The notes under the pieces were generated by a model, which was given only the letters and a program-made list of their open reading frames with translations, ran no database searches and was not told where the DNA came from. Both the position numbers and the translations under genes were made by a program. Of a DNA stretch of 44,153 nt, positions 18,826 to 29,600 are shown piece by piece. The stretch is from Pokkaliibacter plantistimulans (lineage in GTDB: Bacteria; Pseudomonadota; Gammaproteobacteria; Pseudomonadales; Balneatricaceae), in NCBI RefSeq assembly GCF_003194385.1, contig NZ_LAPT01000052.1, positions 1-44,153 on the forward strand. The letters are read 5' to 3'. Position 1 is the stretch's first letter. The number at the start of each line of letters is the position of its first letter.

Positions 18826-19755
18826 GTGCTTTACCACCACTTTTTTCTGCGTAGATTGCCCTTTATTTCACCAGCCACATCATCTTTGGTAATAGCCACA
18901 CTACTGGGCGCATTGACCGCTCCGCTTGCACAGGCTGACGACCCCTTACTGGCCCCCCTAGCCAGCTCAGCACCCACGACCGAACTCTCCTCAACCCAGC
19001 AGGCTCGTGGTGTGTTGCGTGCTATCGCTCAGGCCACCCTGTCCAGTGATCTGGCCGGGCGCATCATCGAATTACCCTTCCGTGAAGGACAGTCCTTCAA
19101 ACAGGGCGACTTACTGGCACGCTTTGACTGCTCGGTCTATCAGGCTCAGTTGAATGCCTCTCAGGCCAGCGCTCGCGCCGCTCAGGCGGAACTTAACCAG
19201 AACCAGCAACTGGCCCAGATGAAATCAGTCGGCAAATACGCGGTGTCACTGTCGGCTGCCAAGCTTGCTCAGGCTCAGGCGGAGAGTCAGGTTTATCAGA
19301 TACAGGTCAGCCGCTGCCGTCTGCTGGCTCCCTTTGATGGACAGATTGTCAGCCGCAAAGTGAATGCCTTCGAGAGCGTGACCCAGGGCACACCTATGAT
19401 GGAGATAGTGGATAACCGCCATCTGGAGATTGATCTGCTGGTCCCCTCACGCTGGCTGACCAGAATCCACCCCGGCATGACGTTCACATTCACGCCTGAT
19501 GAAACAGGTCAGCCATTGCAGGCCAGAGTGGCACGGCTCGGCGCCCGTATCGATGAAGGCAGTCAGACGCTAAGCCTGATCGGTACGATTGATAACAAGA
19601 GCAATACTGGTGATAACAAGAGCAATACTGGTGATAACAAGAGCAATACTGGTGATAACAAGAGCAATACTGGTGATAACAAGAGCAGTGCAGGCAAAGA
19701 CAGCCACCTGATCGCTGGCATGAGTGGCACCGCGCAGTTTACGGAGGCCCAGTGA
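18826..19755 (+). CDS. Periplasmic adaptor (HlyD/RND membrane-fusion) protein with heptapeptide repeat
   Basis: This membrane-fusion-type protein has 309 residues. A signal peptide ends near AQA at residues 35-37. A lipoyl half-motif (GRIIELPFREGQSFKQGDLLARFD) leads into a short helical hairpin (about 105-165). The second lipoyl half (RCRLLAPFDGQIVSRKVNAFESVTQGTPMMEI) and a beta-barrel domain follow. Within the C-terminal barrel sit five tandem copies of DNKSNTG or a variant (residues 256-290). The start is GTG. The stop overlaps the next gene by 4 bases. Adaptors of this kind usually bridge an inner-membrane pump to TolC, but no RND pump, ABC exporter or TolC is encoded nearby. Its partners are instead the GAF-HlyD and M50 proteins. 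Confidence 0.82.
   Translation: MLYHHFFLRRLPFISPATSSLVIATLLGALTAPLAQADDPLLAPLASSAPTTELSSTQQARGVLRAIAQATLSSDLAGRIIELPFREGQSFKQGDLLARFDCSVYQAQLNASQASARAAQAELNQNQQLAQMKSVGKYAVSLSAAKLAQAQAESQVYQIQVSRCRLLAPFDGQIVSRKVNAFESVTQGTPMMEIVDNRHLEIDLLVPSRWLTRIHPGMTFTFTPDETGQPLQARVARLGARIDEGSQTLSLIGTIDNKSNTGDNKSNTGDNKSNTGDNKSNTGDNKSSAGKDSHLIAGMSGTAQFTEAQ
19591..19695 (+). repeat. 21-base in-frame tandem repeat (5 copies)
   Basis: Five 21-base units lie end to end, starting at 19591, 19612, 19633, 19654 and 19675. The first four are identical and encode DNKSNTG. The fifth encodes DNKSSAG. Exact identity suggests recent slippage. The unit keeps the reading frame, so copy-number change alters loop length without breaking the protein. 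Confidence 0.95.
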
Positions 19756-21071
19756 ACGCTCCCGCCTCCTTTTCCGTCGAGCGGGTATTTGCCCGCTTCC
19801 TCGATATCGAACGCCAGATCCGTGCCGCAAAAAAAGTAGAAGAACTGGCCTATATTCTGGTCAATGACAGCCAGACCCTGTTTGGCTTTCGCCACGCCGC
19901 ACTGGTTATTGATGGCAAGGTCCGCGCCATTACCGGCGTCACCCAGCCCTCCCCACAAGCCCCCTTCGTGGCCTTTATCGAACGCGCCTGTGACCAGTTG
20001 CTGCAACAGCAGAAGCTGGACCAGTGCGCCATCGTGGAAGCAGCCAGTCTGGATCAGCAGTGCCGTAATGACTGGCAGGCATTGTCTGCCCCCGAAGCCC
20101 TGTGGTCCCCCTTAAAGGATCGTCAGGGACGCACCTTTGGTGGCATCTGGTATGCCCGCGAGCGCCCCTGGCAGGATGCGGAAAAGGTGCTGGCGGACCA
20201 GCTGGCCAACGCCTACAGCCATGCCTGGCTGGCCCTGGAGCAGCGTCGCCCCTGGCGCCGCGGGGGAATTCGCTGGCCCGTAGTGATCACGGCCCTGGCC
20301 GTGCTGGCCTGCATGTTTATTCCGGTCAAACAATCCGTCCTGGCTCCGGCAGAAGTCGTGCCGCTGCAGGGACGCGTGGTTGCCGCGCCGCTGGATGGCG
20401 TCGTGCAGGAATTTGTGGTGCAGCCCAATCAGGCAGTGAATCAGGGTGATCTGCTGGTGCGCTTCGATGCCACTACCCTGCGTGCTCAGGCTGATGTGGC
20501 CGAGCGGGCGCTGGATGTCGCCGAGGCTGAATATCGTGCCAACGCACAGCGGGCCTTTCAGGATGCCGACTCCAAAGCCAAGCTGGATCTGCTGGCTGCA
20601 CAGGTGGCACAGAAGCGCGCAGAGCGAGACTATGCCAGAGAGCTGCTGAGCCGTGCGGAAGTGCGCGCAGAGCGGGATGGTATAGCAGTATTTGCGGATG
20701 CTGAGCGCTGGACCGGCAAGCCCGTGCGCACTGGTGAACGTTTGCTGGAGCTGGCCGACCCGCACCAGGCTGAACTGAAAATCGAACTGGATGTCGGCGA
20801 TGCCATCGGTTTTGCATCACAGGCACCGGTCACGCTGTTTCTCGACAGTGATCCCCTGACACCCCATCAGGCCATTCTGGAGCGTGCGGCCTACGAATCA
20901 GAGCAGACGCCATCCGGCAATCTGGCCTACCGGCTGGATGCACGTTTTACTGACGCACCGCCCCGTATAGGTCTGCGTGGCACGGCCAAGGTCTATGGTG
21001 AAAATGTGCCACTGGCGGTCTATCTGTTCCGCCGACCTCTGGCCGCCATCAGAAAGGCGATCGGGGTATGA
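19752..21071 (+). CDS. GAF-like domain plus HlyD-type membrane protein
   Basis: This 439-residue protein has an unusual order. An N-terminal GAF-like cytoplasmic domain (about residues 10-160) includes KKVEELAYILVNDSQTLFGF and SPLKDRQGRTFGGIWYARERPW. One membrane helix follows at about 173-191. The HlyD core comprises a lipoyl motif (GRVVAAPLDGVVQEFVVQPNQAVNQGDLLVRFD, about 207-239), a coiled-coil hairpin (about 240-305), the return lipoyl strand and a barrel (to 439). The GTG start overlaps the adaptor stop by 4 bases, and the protein overlaps the M50 gene by 4 bases. The GAF part may sense a small molecule or only mediate contact. That is inference. Confidence 0.82.
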   Translation: MNAPASFSVERVFARFLDIERQIRAAKKVEELAYILVNDSQTLFGFRHAALVIDGKVRAITGVTQPSPQAPFVAFIERACDQLLQQQKLDQCAIVEAASLDQQCRNDWQALSAPEALWSPLKDRQGRTFGGIWYARERPWQDAEKVLADQLANAYSHAWLALEQRRPWRRGGIRWPVVITALAVLACMFIPVKQSVLAPAEVVPLQGRVVAAPLDGVVQEFVVQPNQAVNQGDLLVRFDATTLRAQADVAERALDVAEAEYRANAQRAFQDADSKAKLDLLAAQVAQKRAERDYARELLSRAEVRAERDGIAVFADAERWTGKPVRTGERLLELADPHQAELKIELDVGDAIGFASQAPVTLFLDSDPLTPHQAILERAAYESEQTPSGNLAYRLDARFTDAPPRIGLRGTAKVYGENVPLAVYLFRRPLAAIRKAIGV

Positions 21072-23179
21072 ATGCGGCTGCATTGCTTCCTGCCTTGCGT
21101 AATGACCTGCAGCTGTCGGAAGCCGCTGCAGGTCGCGACGGCGCACCGCAGTGGACACTGTCTGATCCGCTGACCGGCCGGTATTTCAAGCTCTCTCCCA
21201 CTGCCATCCGGCTGCTTCGCCACTGGGCACTGCGTGACCCTAAACGAGTACTGGAAGCCGCCAATGCCGAGCCGGGCTTACCTGTGCTGGGCAAAGAGCT
21301 GGAACAGCTGCTGATGTTTCTGCGTGGCCATGATCTGATCGCTGCCAGCGACGCCGAGCAACGCAAAAGCTATGTCGGCAAGGCACGAGCCCGGCAAAAC
21401 AGCCTGTGGAAATCCGTGCTGCACCAGTACCTGTTTTTCCGCATCCCGCTGTGGCGACCCGACCCCTTCCTCAACCGCAGCTGGCCCTGGCTGCAGCGCC
21501 ATGGTCGCCTGCTGCTGGGGATAGGTTTACCACTGGTACTGATCATCGGTCTGTTTCTGGTCAGTCGTGACTGGGTACGCTATACCCACTCCTTTCCGCA
21601 CCTGTTTACCCTGCCCGGTATGGCCACCTTCGGTATTGCGCTGGTGTTTGCCAAGTTTATCCATGAGATGGGCCATGCTTATCTGGCCAAGCGCGCCGGG
21701 TGCCGGGTGCAGAGCATCGGCGTGGCCTTTATTGTGCTGTTTCCGTTGTTCTATACCGACGTGACCGATGCCTGGAAGCTGAAGGATCATCGCCAGCGCA
21801 TACTGATCGGTGCCGGCGGTATTCTGGCGGAATTAACGCTGGCCTGTATGGCCCTGCTAGCCTGGACACTGCTGCCTGAAGGCCCTGCCCGCACGGCAGC
21901 GTTCATGCTCTCCAGCGCCACCTGGATCACCACCGTCATCGTTAACCTCAACCCGCTGATGCGCTTTGACGGCTACTTTCTGCTGAGTGACTTCTGGCGG
22001 GTGGAAAACCTGCAGGAGCGCGCTTATGCGCTGTGCCGCTGGCGTCTGCGTGAATGGCTGTTCAGCTACGGCGCACCGGCACCAGAAACCTGGTCACCCG
22101 CCATGCAGCGTAAATTGCTGATCTGGGGCTATGCCTCCTGGCTGTGGCGCTTTTTCCTGTTCCTCGGTATCGCACTGGTGGTGTATCACCTCTTTATTAA
22201 AGTGATTGGTATTGTGCTGATGCTGGTGGAGATTCTCTGGTTTATTGGCTTACCGATTCTGAAAGAAATGAAAAACTGGTGGACCTTGCGTAAAGCCTCT
22301 CATCCTGCCGCGGTGCTGCGCTCCGGCCTGCTGCTGGCAGCACTGCTTGGCCTGTTGATCTATCCCTGGCATGGCAGTATCAGCATCCCGGCGGTACTGC
22401 AGGCAGAAAAAGTCAGCACCCTCTACGCCCCCATCGCCGCACAGGTGCAAACACTCAGGGTGGTGGATGGTCAGCAGGTTAAAACAGGTGAGGTACTGGC
22501 CGAGCTGACTTCTGCCGACCTCAACTACCGTATTGATATCGAGCGTCAGCGTATTGATGTGTTGCAACAGCAATTGCGCCGGGGTGCGGCCCGCCGGGAG
22601 ACTGCCAGCGAGTCTCAGGTGCAGGAGCAACAACTGGCAGAATCACTGGCGCGCTATCGCGGTCTGGTTGCCCAGCGCGAGCAACTGCTGATCAGGGCGC
22701 CGCAGGATGGCCAGGTACGTGACATTGCCCGCGATATGACCGCAGGCCGCTGGGTGGCGGCAGATATGCCGCTACTGCGCGTCACCATGAAAGGGGCAGG
22801 CAAGATTCAGGGCTATCTGCCCGAAGACAGCCTGGGCCGTGCCTCACCGGGTATGCAGGGCCACTTTATTGCTGATGATCCTGCCTGGCCACGCCTGACC
22901 GTTACCCTGCAAACTCTGGCTCCCACCGGTTCGCCTTACCTGCAGCTGGAAGCTCTGGCATCAGACTATAAAGGCCCTATTGCCGTGCGCCATGATGACG
23001 AACGTAAGTTGCAGCCGGTACAGGCACAGTACAGCGTCAGTTTTTCGGTTAACGCAGATTCGGCGCTACCCGAACAACCGTTACGTGGTGAAGTGATTTT
23101 GCAGGGTGAAAAGGAATCCATTCTTGGTAGCGTGTGGCGCCGGGTAGCGGCACTGGGTATTCGCGAGAGTGGGTTTTGA
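21068..23179 (+). CDS. M50 site-2 metalloprotease with PqqD-like and HlyD/lipoyl domains
   Basis: This is a 703-residue integral-membrane protein. The N-terminal 90 residues are PqqD-like (KLSPTAIRLLRHWALRD ... LEQLLMFLRGHDL), a winged fold often used to hold peptide substrates. The M50 core has the zinc motif HEMGH at 199-203 inside a membrane helix, and the third-ligand region NPLMRFDGY at 295-303 with Asp301. Several further helices run to about 435. The C-terminal part (about 445-700) is periplasmic and HlyD-like, with lipoyl halves TLYAPIAAQVQTLRVVDGQQVKTGEVLAEL and LIRAPQDGQVRDIARDMTAGRWV around a short coiled coil. It resembles proteins labelled putative peptide zinc metalloprotease. 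It is the last gene of the coupled operon and lies just upstream of the giant LEPR protein. Confidence 0.86.
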   Translation: MNAAALLPALRNDLQLSEAAAGRDGAPQWTLSDPLTGRYFKLSPTAIRLLRHWALRDPKRVLEAANAEPGLPVLGKELEQLLMFLRGHDLIAASDAEQRKSYVGKARARQNSLWKSVLHQYLFFRIPLWRPDPFLNRSWPWLQRHGRLLLGIGLPLVLIIGLFLVSRDWVRYTHSFPHLFTLPGMATFGIALVFAKFIHEMGHAYLAKRAGCRVQSIGVAFIVLFPLFYTDVTDAWKLKDHRQRILIGAGGILAELTLACMALLAWTLLPEGPARTAAFMLSSATWITTVIVNLNPLMRFDGYFLLSDFWRVENLQERAYALCRWRLREWLFSYGAPAPETWSPAMQRKLLIWGYASWLWRFFLFLGIALVVYHLFIKVIGIVLMLVEILWFIGLPILKEMKNWWTLRKASHPAAVLRSGLLLAALLGLLIYPWHGSISIPAVLQAEKVSTLYAPIAAQVQTLRVVDGQQVKTGEVLAELTSADLNYRIDIERQRIDVLQQQLRRGAARRETASESQVQEQQLAESLARYRGLVAQREQLLIRAPQDGQVRDIARDMTAGRWVAADMPLLRVTMKGAGKIQGYLPEDSLGRASPGMQGHFIADDPAWPRLTVTLQTLAPTGSPYLQLEALASDYKGPIAVRHDDERKLQPVQAQYSVSFSVNADSALPEQPLRGEVILQGEKESILGSVWRRVAALGIRESGF

Positions 23180-23218
23180 CGGGGTGATCTCGACTAAAGA
23201 ATAAGAACCTCAGTATCT

Positions 23219-23249
23219 GACATCTACCTCGCGCAAACGGGTAGATGTC
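23219..23249 (+). terminator. Possible terminator of the adaptor/M50 operon
   Basis: A 10-base perfect stem (GACATCTACC with GGTAGATGTC) and an 11-base loop start 40 bases after the M50 stop. A run of six Ts begins about 20 bases past the stem, which is farther than in a classical terminator. Confidence 0.45.
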
Positions 23250-23468
23250 GAATTACAGTCAGTGCTTTTTTACGCTGAACAAACTTACTGATGCACTGCG
23301 CCTGGCTTTCGACAATTTCAATTCTTATAAAAGCCCCATAAAAACAATAAATTACACTTATCAGACGGCTCAGCTTTTACAGCAGCCAATTTCAATTGTT
23401 TTTTCCAAACCATTCGATTTCAAAACACTTCAGTCAACCACCACAGATAACGCTGTTTACAAATGTCG

Positions 23469-23499
23469 TTGAGAATGACCTGACGTAATTTTTTATAAG
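23469..23499 (+). promoter_or_regulatory. Candidate sigma-70-like promoter of the giant gene
   Basis: TTGAGA (23469-23474) and TATAAG (23494-23499) each match the -35 and -10 consensus at five of six positions, with a 19-base spacer that is slightly long. An alternative -10, TTATAA, gives 18. The resulting leader would be about 190 bases. Confidence 0.35.
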
Positions 23500-23693
23500 G
23501 AACTCCCTTAAAAATAGCCTAGACACTCTCTTTTCCTACCCATATGCTGACAAACTATTTGCACTTTATTGCACTTTGCTTCACTCATCCCTTAACTGAT
23601 TTACTTTTAAAGCCATTGGCGACCAGCCATCCGATGTGACAGGTCGTGTCAGGATGATGAAGCAGGTATCCCCTTCTTTATGGAGTTTTCGGT

Positions 23694-26600
23694 ATGTTGT
23701 GGCGTCGTCTGTTTAGCAAGCACAATCAGCAATCCCCCTCCGCAACATCCGACTCCCCTCAGCTACTGGGTTTGGCGCTCGAACCCCGCATGCTGTTTGA
23801 TGGCGCCCTGGCAGCCACGGCTGCCACAACCACAGAGACAACCAGCGCGACCGACACCAGTAGCCAGACAACAGACTCCACGCAGAATGCCGATAGTGAT
23901 AACGGCTCGTCACAACATACCTCGCAGGATACCGACAGCCACGACGGCTCCGCTGATCTGACCGATACTGCGGTGGCCGGGGATAGCACTCGCCGGGAAG
24001 TGGTATTTATCGATACCTCAGTCACTGACTATCAGACGCTGGTGGATAACGTCCCGGCGGGCATGGAAGTGGTACTGATTGATGGCAGCGAAGATGGCCT
24101 GAGCCAGATGGTCGACTGGGCAGAAACCCATTCAGGCTACGATGCCATTCATGTGCTCAGCCACGGCAGTGAAGGCGAAGTGCAGCTGGGGAGCTTTACC
24201 CTCGACAGCACCACCGCCGAGCTGCGCGCGGATGATCTGGCCAAGCTGGGCGCGGCCCTGACAGACTCGGGCGACTTGCTGCTTTACGGCTGTGAAGTGG
24301 CACAGGATTCAGGACAGAGCTTTGTCTCCCTGCTGGCACAACTGACAGCTGCGGATATTGCGGCTTCGGATGATTTGACCGGCGCAGCAGAGCTGGGGGG
24401 AGACTGGATACTTGAGACAACAGAGGGCGACATTACCACCACAGCACTTTCTGTTACGGCTTACGAGCATGAGCTAAGTGTTGAAGGAACCACCGTCTCA
24501 CTGGAGGCAGGCGGTAGCTCATTAGCAACTACTTCAGTCGGTGCCGGTAACGAGTTTACCAGTATCGAAACCGGTGTCTTAACGATCGATATAGATCCTG
24601 CCGCATCAACGGTTACTATCATTATTGATGAAGGATCAGGATGGACTGATCCCTTTGACCTCGTTTTCAGTGGAGGCAATCTAGACTCATTCACCAGTGC
24701 ATCACTGACATCCAGCACCACGACTGGCGATACACCTACGATTACTTACTCAGGCCAGACCCTTTCGTTTGACCCCAATGGAGGGGTTAACGCTGGCAGT
24801 GACACACGTACAATGGTCTTCTCTTTTACATCGACGACAACAGGCGGCTCAGACACCATTCCGCCCACTTTCGACACTGGCCCATCCGTCTCCAGCGTAA
24901 CGCAATCCGGCTTCACTCCATCTGCGAGCATTGATGAAGCGGGGTCAATTTATTACATCGTTGTCAATGACAGCGTTACGGCACCTACTGCTGCACAAGT
25001 AGAGGCAGGTACCGACTATAGCGGTGTCACGGTACTGGCGGCAGGTAGCTCGTCAGCCACCACCGGTAGTTTTGATAGCTCATTTGCAGCAGTCACCGGG
25101 CTAACGTCCAATACAGCCTACAGCGTCTACTTCGTGGCCAAAGACTCTGCAGGCAATCTCATGAGCAGCGTTACCAAAGTAGATGTGACAACGATACCAA
25201 CGGCGCCGGGCATGCCCAGCCTGAATGCCGCATCAGACAGTGGCTCATCAAGCAGTGATGGCGTGACTAGCGTTACAACACCGACCTACACAATAAGCGG
25301 CGTAACCAGTGGCGCCACGGTGACACTGTTCAACGATGCTGATAATGATGGCGTCGTAGATGTGGGCGAGACCCTGGCTACAGGTACTGCAACGGGATCG
25401 AGCATTGAGCTTACCGCCTCAACCATGTCAGATGGCACTTACACTCACATCAAAGCCATCCAGACAATCAACTCACAGTCATCAGCCGCTTCTTCGTCGT
25501 CGAATTTAACCATCGATACCACTGGCCCATCGTGGACTACCAGCACAAGCCTCTCTCAGAATGAAAATGACACAGCCATTGAAACCCTGAGTGCCTCAGA
25601 CACAAACGGTGGCGTCACTTACTCCATTGTTGGCGGAGCGGATCAAACAAAGTTCACCATCAGCAGCGGTAACCTTGAGTTTGCCACAGGTCAGGACTTC
25701 GAGAACCCAGCCGACAGTGACCTGAACAATACGTACATAGTGGATGTTCGTGCTACCGATCTGGCTGGTAATACCAGCGACCGCACCATTACCGTGACAG
25801 TGCAGGATGCGAACGATGCACCCACTGACATTGCTATTTCCAACGACTCCGTGGCATCCGGCAGTGCAGGTGCCAGCAGCACCATCGGTTCACTTAGCAG
25901 CACAGACCAGGACAGTGGCGATACCTTCACCTACTCACTGGTGTCAGGAAGTGGCGATACTGACAATGCTTCTTTCTCTATCTCCGGCGACAACCTGGTC
26001 ATAGGCGCCTCAGCCTTAAGCGCAGGCACCTATTCTGTGCGGATAAGGACCACCGATAGCGGCAGTGAAACCTATGACAAGGTATTCACTATTACCGTCG
26101 TCAATAACGACACGCCCGTGATCACCAATGTGGCTGGCGACTCCGTTGCCTGGGCTGGCGTAGGCAGTACAGTCGTGCTTGATGCGAGCAGCAACGCCAC
26201 GCTCAGCGATACTGAACTGGATGCCCTTAACAGTGGCGATGGCGATTGGTCAGGTGCCAGCCTGACCGTTCAACGCTCTGGCAGCGCCTGGTCTGCAGAC
26301 ACCTTTGATTTTGATATCTCCGGTGCTTCATTCACCGTTTCTGGCAGCAATCTGCAGAAAGACGGCCTCACATTTGCGACCTTCACCAACACCAGTGGTG
26401 TTCTGACTATCACCTTCACCAGCGCCGGTACGACAGCCACTACTGCACTGGTGCAGGAGGTGATGCAGCACATCAGCTACCGCAACGATACTCCGGCCGG
26501 TGATGCCACTATCCGCTTCAGCCTGTCGGATGGCACCAGCGCCACCACAGCAGATGTGACTGTCACCAGTGACACCATTTACGTAACCAATGCCACCGAC

Positions 26601-29600
26601 ACCAGCGCTATTGATGTCAGCAACGGTGTCAGCCTGAGTGAAGCGGTCGCGATTGCCGCTGCCGACAGCACTGGTACCCAGACCATCGTGTTTGACAGCA
26701 GCCTGGCCGGACAGACGCTGACCCTGGCAGGCAGCCTGGCGATCAACGAGAGCCTGACGTTCGATATGGACAATGCCAGCGGTATGTCCATTGCTGGCAG
26801 CACCCTGTCCGTGACCAGTGGCGCCATCCTGACACTGAGCAATGGCTCAGGCGACAGTGCCTTCATTACCAGCAGCATCAGCGGTAGCGGCGCTCTGCTT
26901 AAAAGTGGCGCAGGTACACTGACGCTGAGCGGTACTAACGATTACACCGGCAGCACGACGGTCAGTGCAGGTGAACTGATAGCATCGGGTGGTAGTGCCA
27001 TCGGCGATAGCAGTGCCGTCACCATAAGTAGCGGCGCGACCCTTTCCCTCAGTTCATCTGAAACGATTGGCTCATTGGCAGGCTCGGGGGCAGTAGCCCT
27101 GGGTAGTAACACGCTCACCGCTGGCGATGACAACACCAGCACCAGTTTTGATGGTGTGATCAGTGGCACGGGAGGTTTGACCAAGAGCGGTACCGGCACC
27201 CTGACCCTGACAGGCAGTAACGACTTTACTGGCACGCTGACCATCAGTAATGGCGGGGTGACACTGAACAGCAGCAGCGGCACAGCCCTGGCAGACACGG
27301 CGGCTGTCAGTATCGCAGGTACATTGACGCTGGCATCTGCAACAGAGACGGTCGGCTCCATTTCCGGTAGTGGCACCCTCGCCCTGGGATCTAACGATCT
27401 GACAGTAAATCAGAGCAGCAGTCGTACGCTGTCTGCGGCCATTAGTGGCTCAGGGAATCTGATCAAGACAGGTAGTGGCACCCTGACTCTTTCCAGCACC
27501 AGTAACTCCACTGGCTGGTCAGGTGGGCTTACTGTCACCAATGGTGCCATATCCATTAGCAGTGACTCGAACCTGCCCGCGGGCACTGTCACGCTGGATG
27601 GCGGCTTACTGATGCTGGCAAGTGCTTTCAATGGCGGTACGCTGGACAACCTCATCTCGCTCGGTGACGCCGGTGGAACCATCGCCGTACTGGGTAGCAG
27701 TACTGTCGTTACTGTCTCCAACAGTATCTCGGGAACAGGTTCCCTGACCAAAGTCAGCCCCGGCACGCTGGTCCTGTCAGGCACCAACAACTATTCCGGT
27801 GGCACGTTGATCAACGCTGGTACGGTCAGCATCACCAATAGCAGCAATATCGGCACTGGCGACATCACTTTCGGCGGCAGTAACGGCGCCGCTGGGCTGA
27901 CCATCACCGGATCAGGCGTGACGGTAAGCAACGCCATCAACCTCTCCTCCAACGAATCTTTTACCATTACCAATGCCAACGCCGTTACTTTGAGCGGCGC
28001 CATTTCCGGCGATGATACAACGCTGACCAAAGCGGGTAGCGGTACGTTAAGTTTGTCAGGAACAAACAACGGCTCCAGTTTTGCCACTGTCGTCACTGCC
28101 GGCACACTCAGCCTGACCAACCATACCAATATCGGTACAGGTACGATTACGCTGGATGGAGGTACGCTGGCCAATACAGGAAGTGGGACCAGTGATTATC
28201 CTGACGCAGTAACCAACACTACCGCATACGACATACTGACCAATGCGATTGAGATCAGCAGCAGCGGGACGCTTAGTGCAACAAATGCACAGTGGGTGTT
28301 AACCGGCGCCATCACGGGTTCAGGCGCACTGAGCAGCAGCGGCGCGGGTATCCTTTATATCAACAATGCCAGTTCGTTCACGGGCTCCATTGCTGTAACC
28401 GCAGGCATATTGGGTGTGGGGGGAACAGGCACTCTCGGTAGTGGTCAGGTCACGCTCTCCAACGACGTCATGCTGGATATTACCGGCAGCACCAAAACCA
28501 TTAGCAACGATATTGTCCTGGCCAGCAGCGCTACCATCCTTACCGAAGGCTCACCGATTGCCGATGCAAACGCCGTCTATACCCTGTCAGGGTCTATCAC
28601 AGAATCAGGTGGCAGCAGAACGCTCACCTTATCTGACTACGGCTCGTCCAACGGTAACTCGCTCGTCCTTTCAGGTCACAGCAGCTTTAGCGGCGGTACT
28701 GTCATTTCCAGCGATACGACAGTAAGTGTTTCAGCTGGCGACAGCCTTGGTACAGGCACTATCACACTTAGCAGTGGCGCTACCCTGGCCGTTACCAATG
28801 CGGCAACCTTTACCAATAACCTCACCCTGTCCGGCAGCGCTACGGTGCAAACGGACGCTGATACGACGATTTCTGGCACCGTCTCGGGCAGTACGAACAC
28901 CCTGACCAAGACAGGCAGCGGCACTCTTACCCTATCTGGAACCAATACAGGCAGTGCGTGGAACGCCCTGATCAGCGCAGGCACTCTTTCGGTAGCCAGT
29001 GACAGCAACCTGGGTACGGGCGCCGTCACGCTTGCCGACAGCACGATTCTCGCCATCACTGGCGCTACAACCATCGATAACGCCATCAGCTTGACTGGCT
29101 CAGCGACTATAACTACGTCGGCTGACGCGACACTTAGTGGCAATCTGTCCGGCAGCACATTCACGCTAACCAAATCAGGAAGCAGTACGCTTACCCTTTC
29201 AGGCACCAATAACACCACTGGCACTGGCATCAGTGATATTACACTGGAGGCTGGCACACTCTCGGTAGCCAGCGACGCCAATCTTGGCAATGGCGATGTG
29301 GTGTTCAACGGTGGCACGCTGGCCGTCACAGGTACCACAACCATCGACAATGCCTTCGAGTTAGGCGTCAATCTCAATCCCGGAAGCGGTTATATTTCTG
29401 TAGCCAATAGCGTAACCGTTACTCTGTCCAACACATTGTTAGATGGTACTGGCACCCTGGAAAAGCTGGGAGCGGGTACGTTAACAGTGGGTGCAACGAC
29501 TATTTCGCAGAATGTCGGACTGAAAATTACTGAAGGCACGCTTGCACTGACCGATCCTGCGGCCATGGGTGGAGCCTCTGCCGGTTTGATCACCCTGAAT

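Larger units (their letters stand above)
23180..23693 (+). other. 514-base AT-rich intergenic region before the giant gene
   Basis: This gap is clearly more AT-rich than the genes on both sides. It holds a hairpin at 23219-23249, a candidate promoter at 23469-23499, a near-tandem TTGCACTTTA/TTGCACTTTG at about 23565-23584, a small palindrome TGACA-5-TGTCA (23637-23651), and GGAG at 23682-23685 as ribosome site for 23694. A 75-codon ORF inside it is not supported as a gene. The length and composition suggest an independent, regulated promoter. Confidence 0.5.

Noticed and set aside
18826-23179. Reading the three-gene operon as an ordinary RND multidrug efflux system
   Set aside because: There is no RND pump. 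The third gene has HEMGH and M50 features instead, and the second has a GAF-like domain.
23245-23472. 75-codon plus-strand ORF in the AT-rich gap
   Set aside because: Its ATG lies inside the hairpin stem, there is no Shine-Dalgarno, and the composition is that of AT-rich noncoding DNA.
23680-23961. 93-codon plus-strand ORF starting 14 bases before the giant gene
   Set aside because: It is out of frame with the LEPR/DUF4347 coding sequence and is Pro/Arg-rich shadow. The ATG at 23694 has the proper GGAG and domain content.
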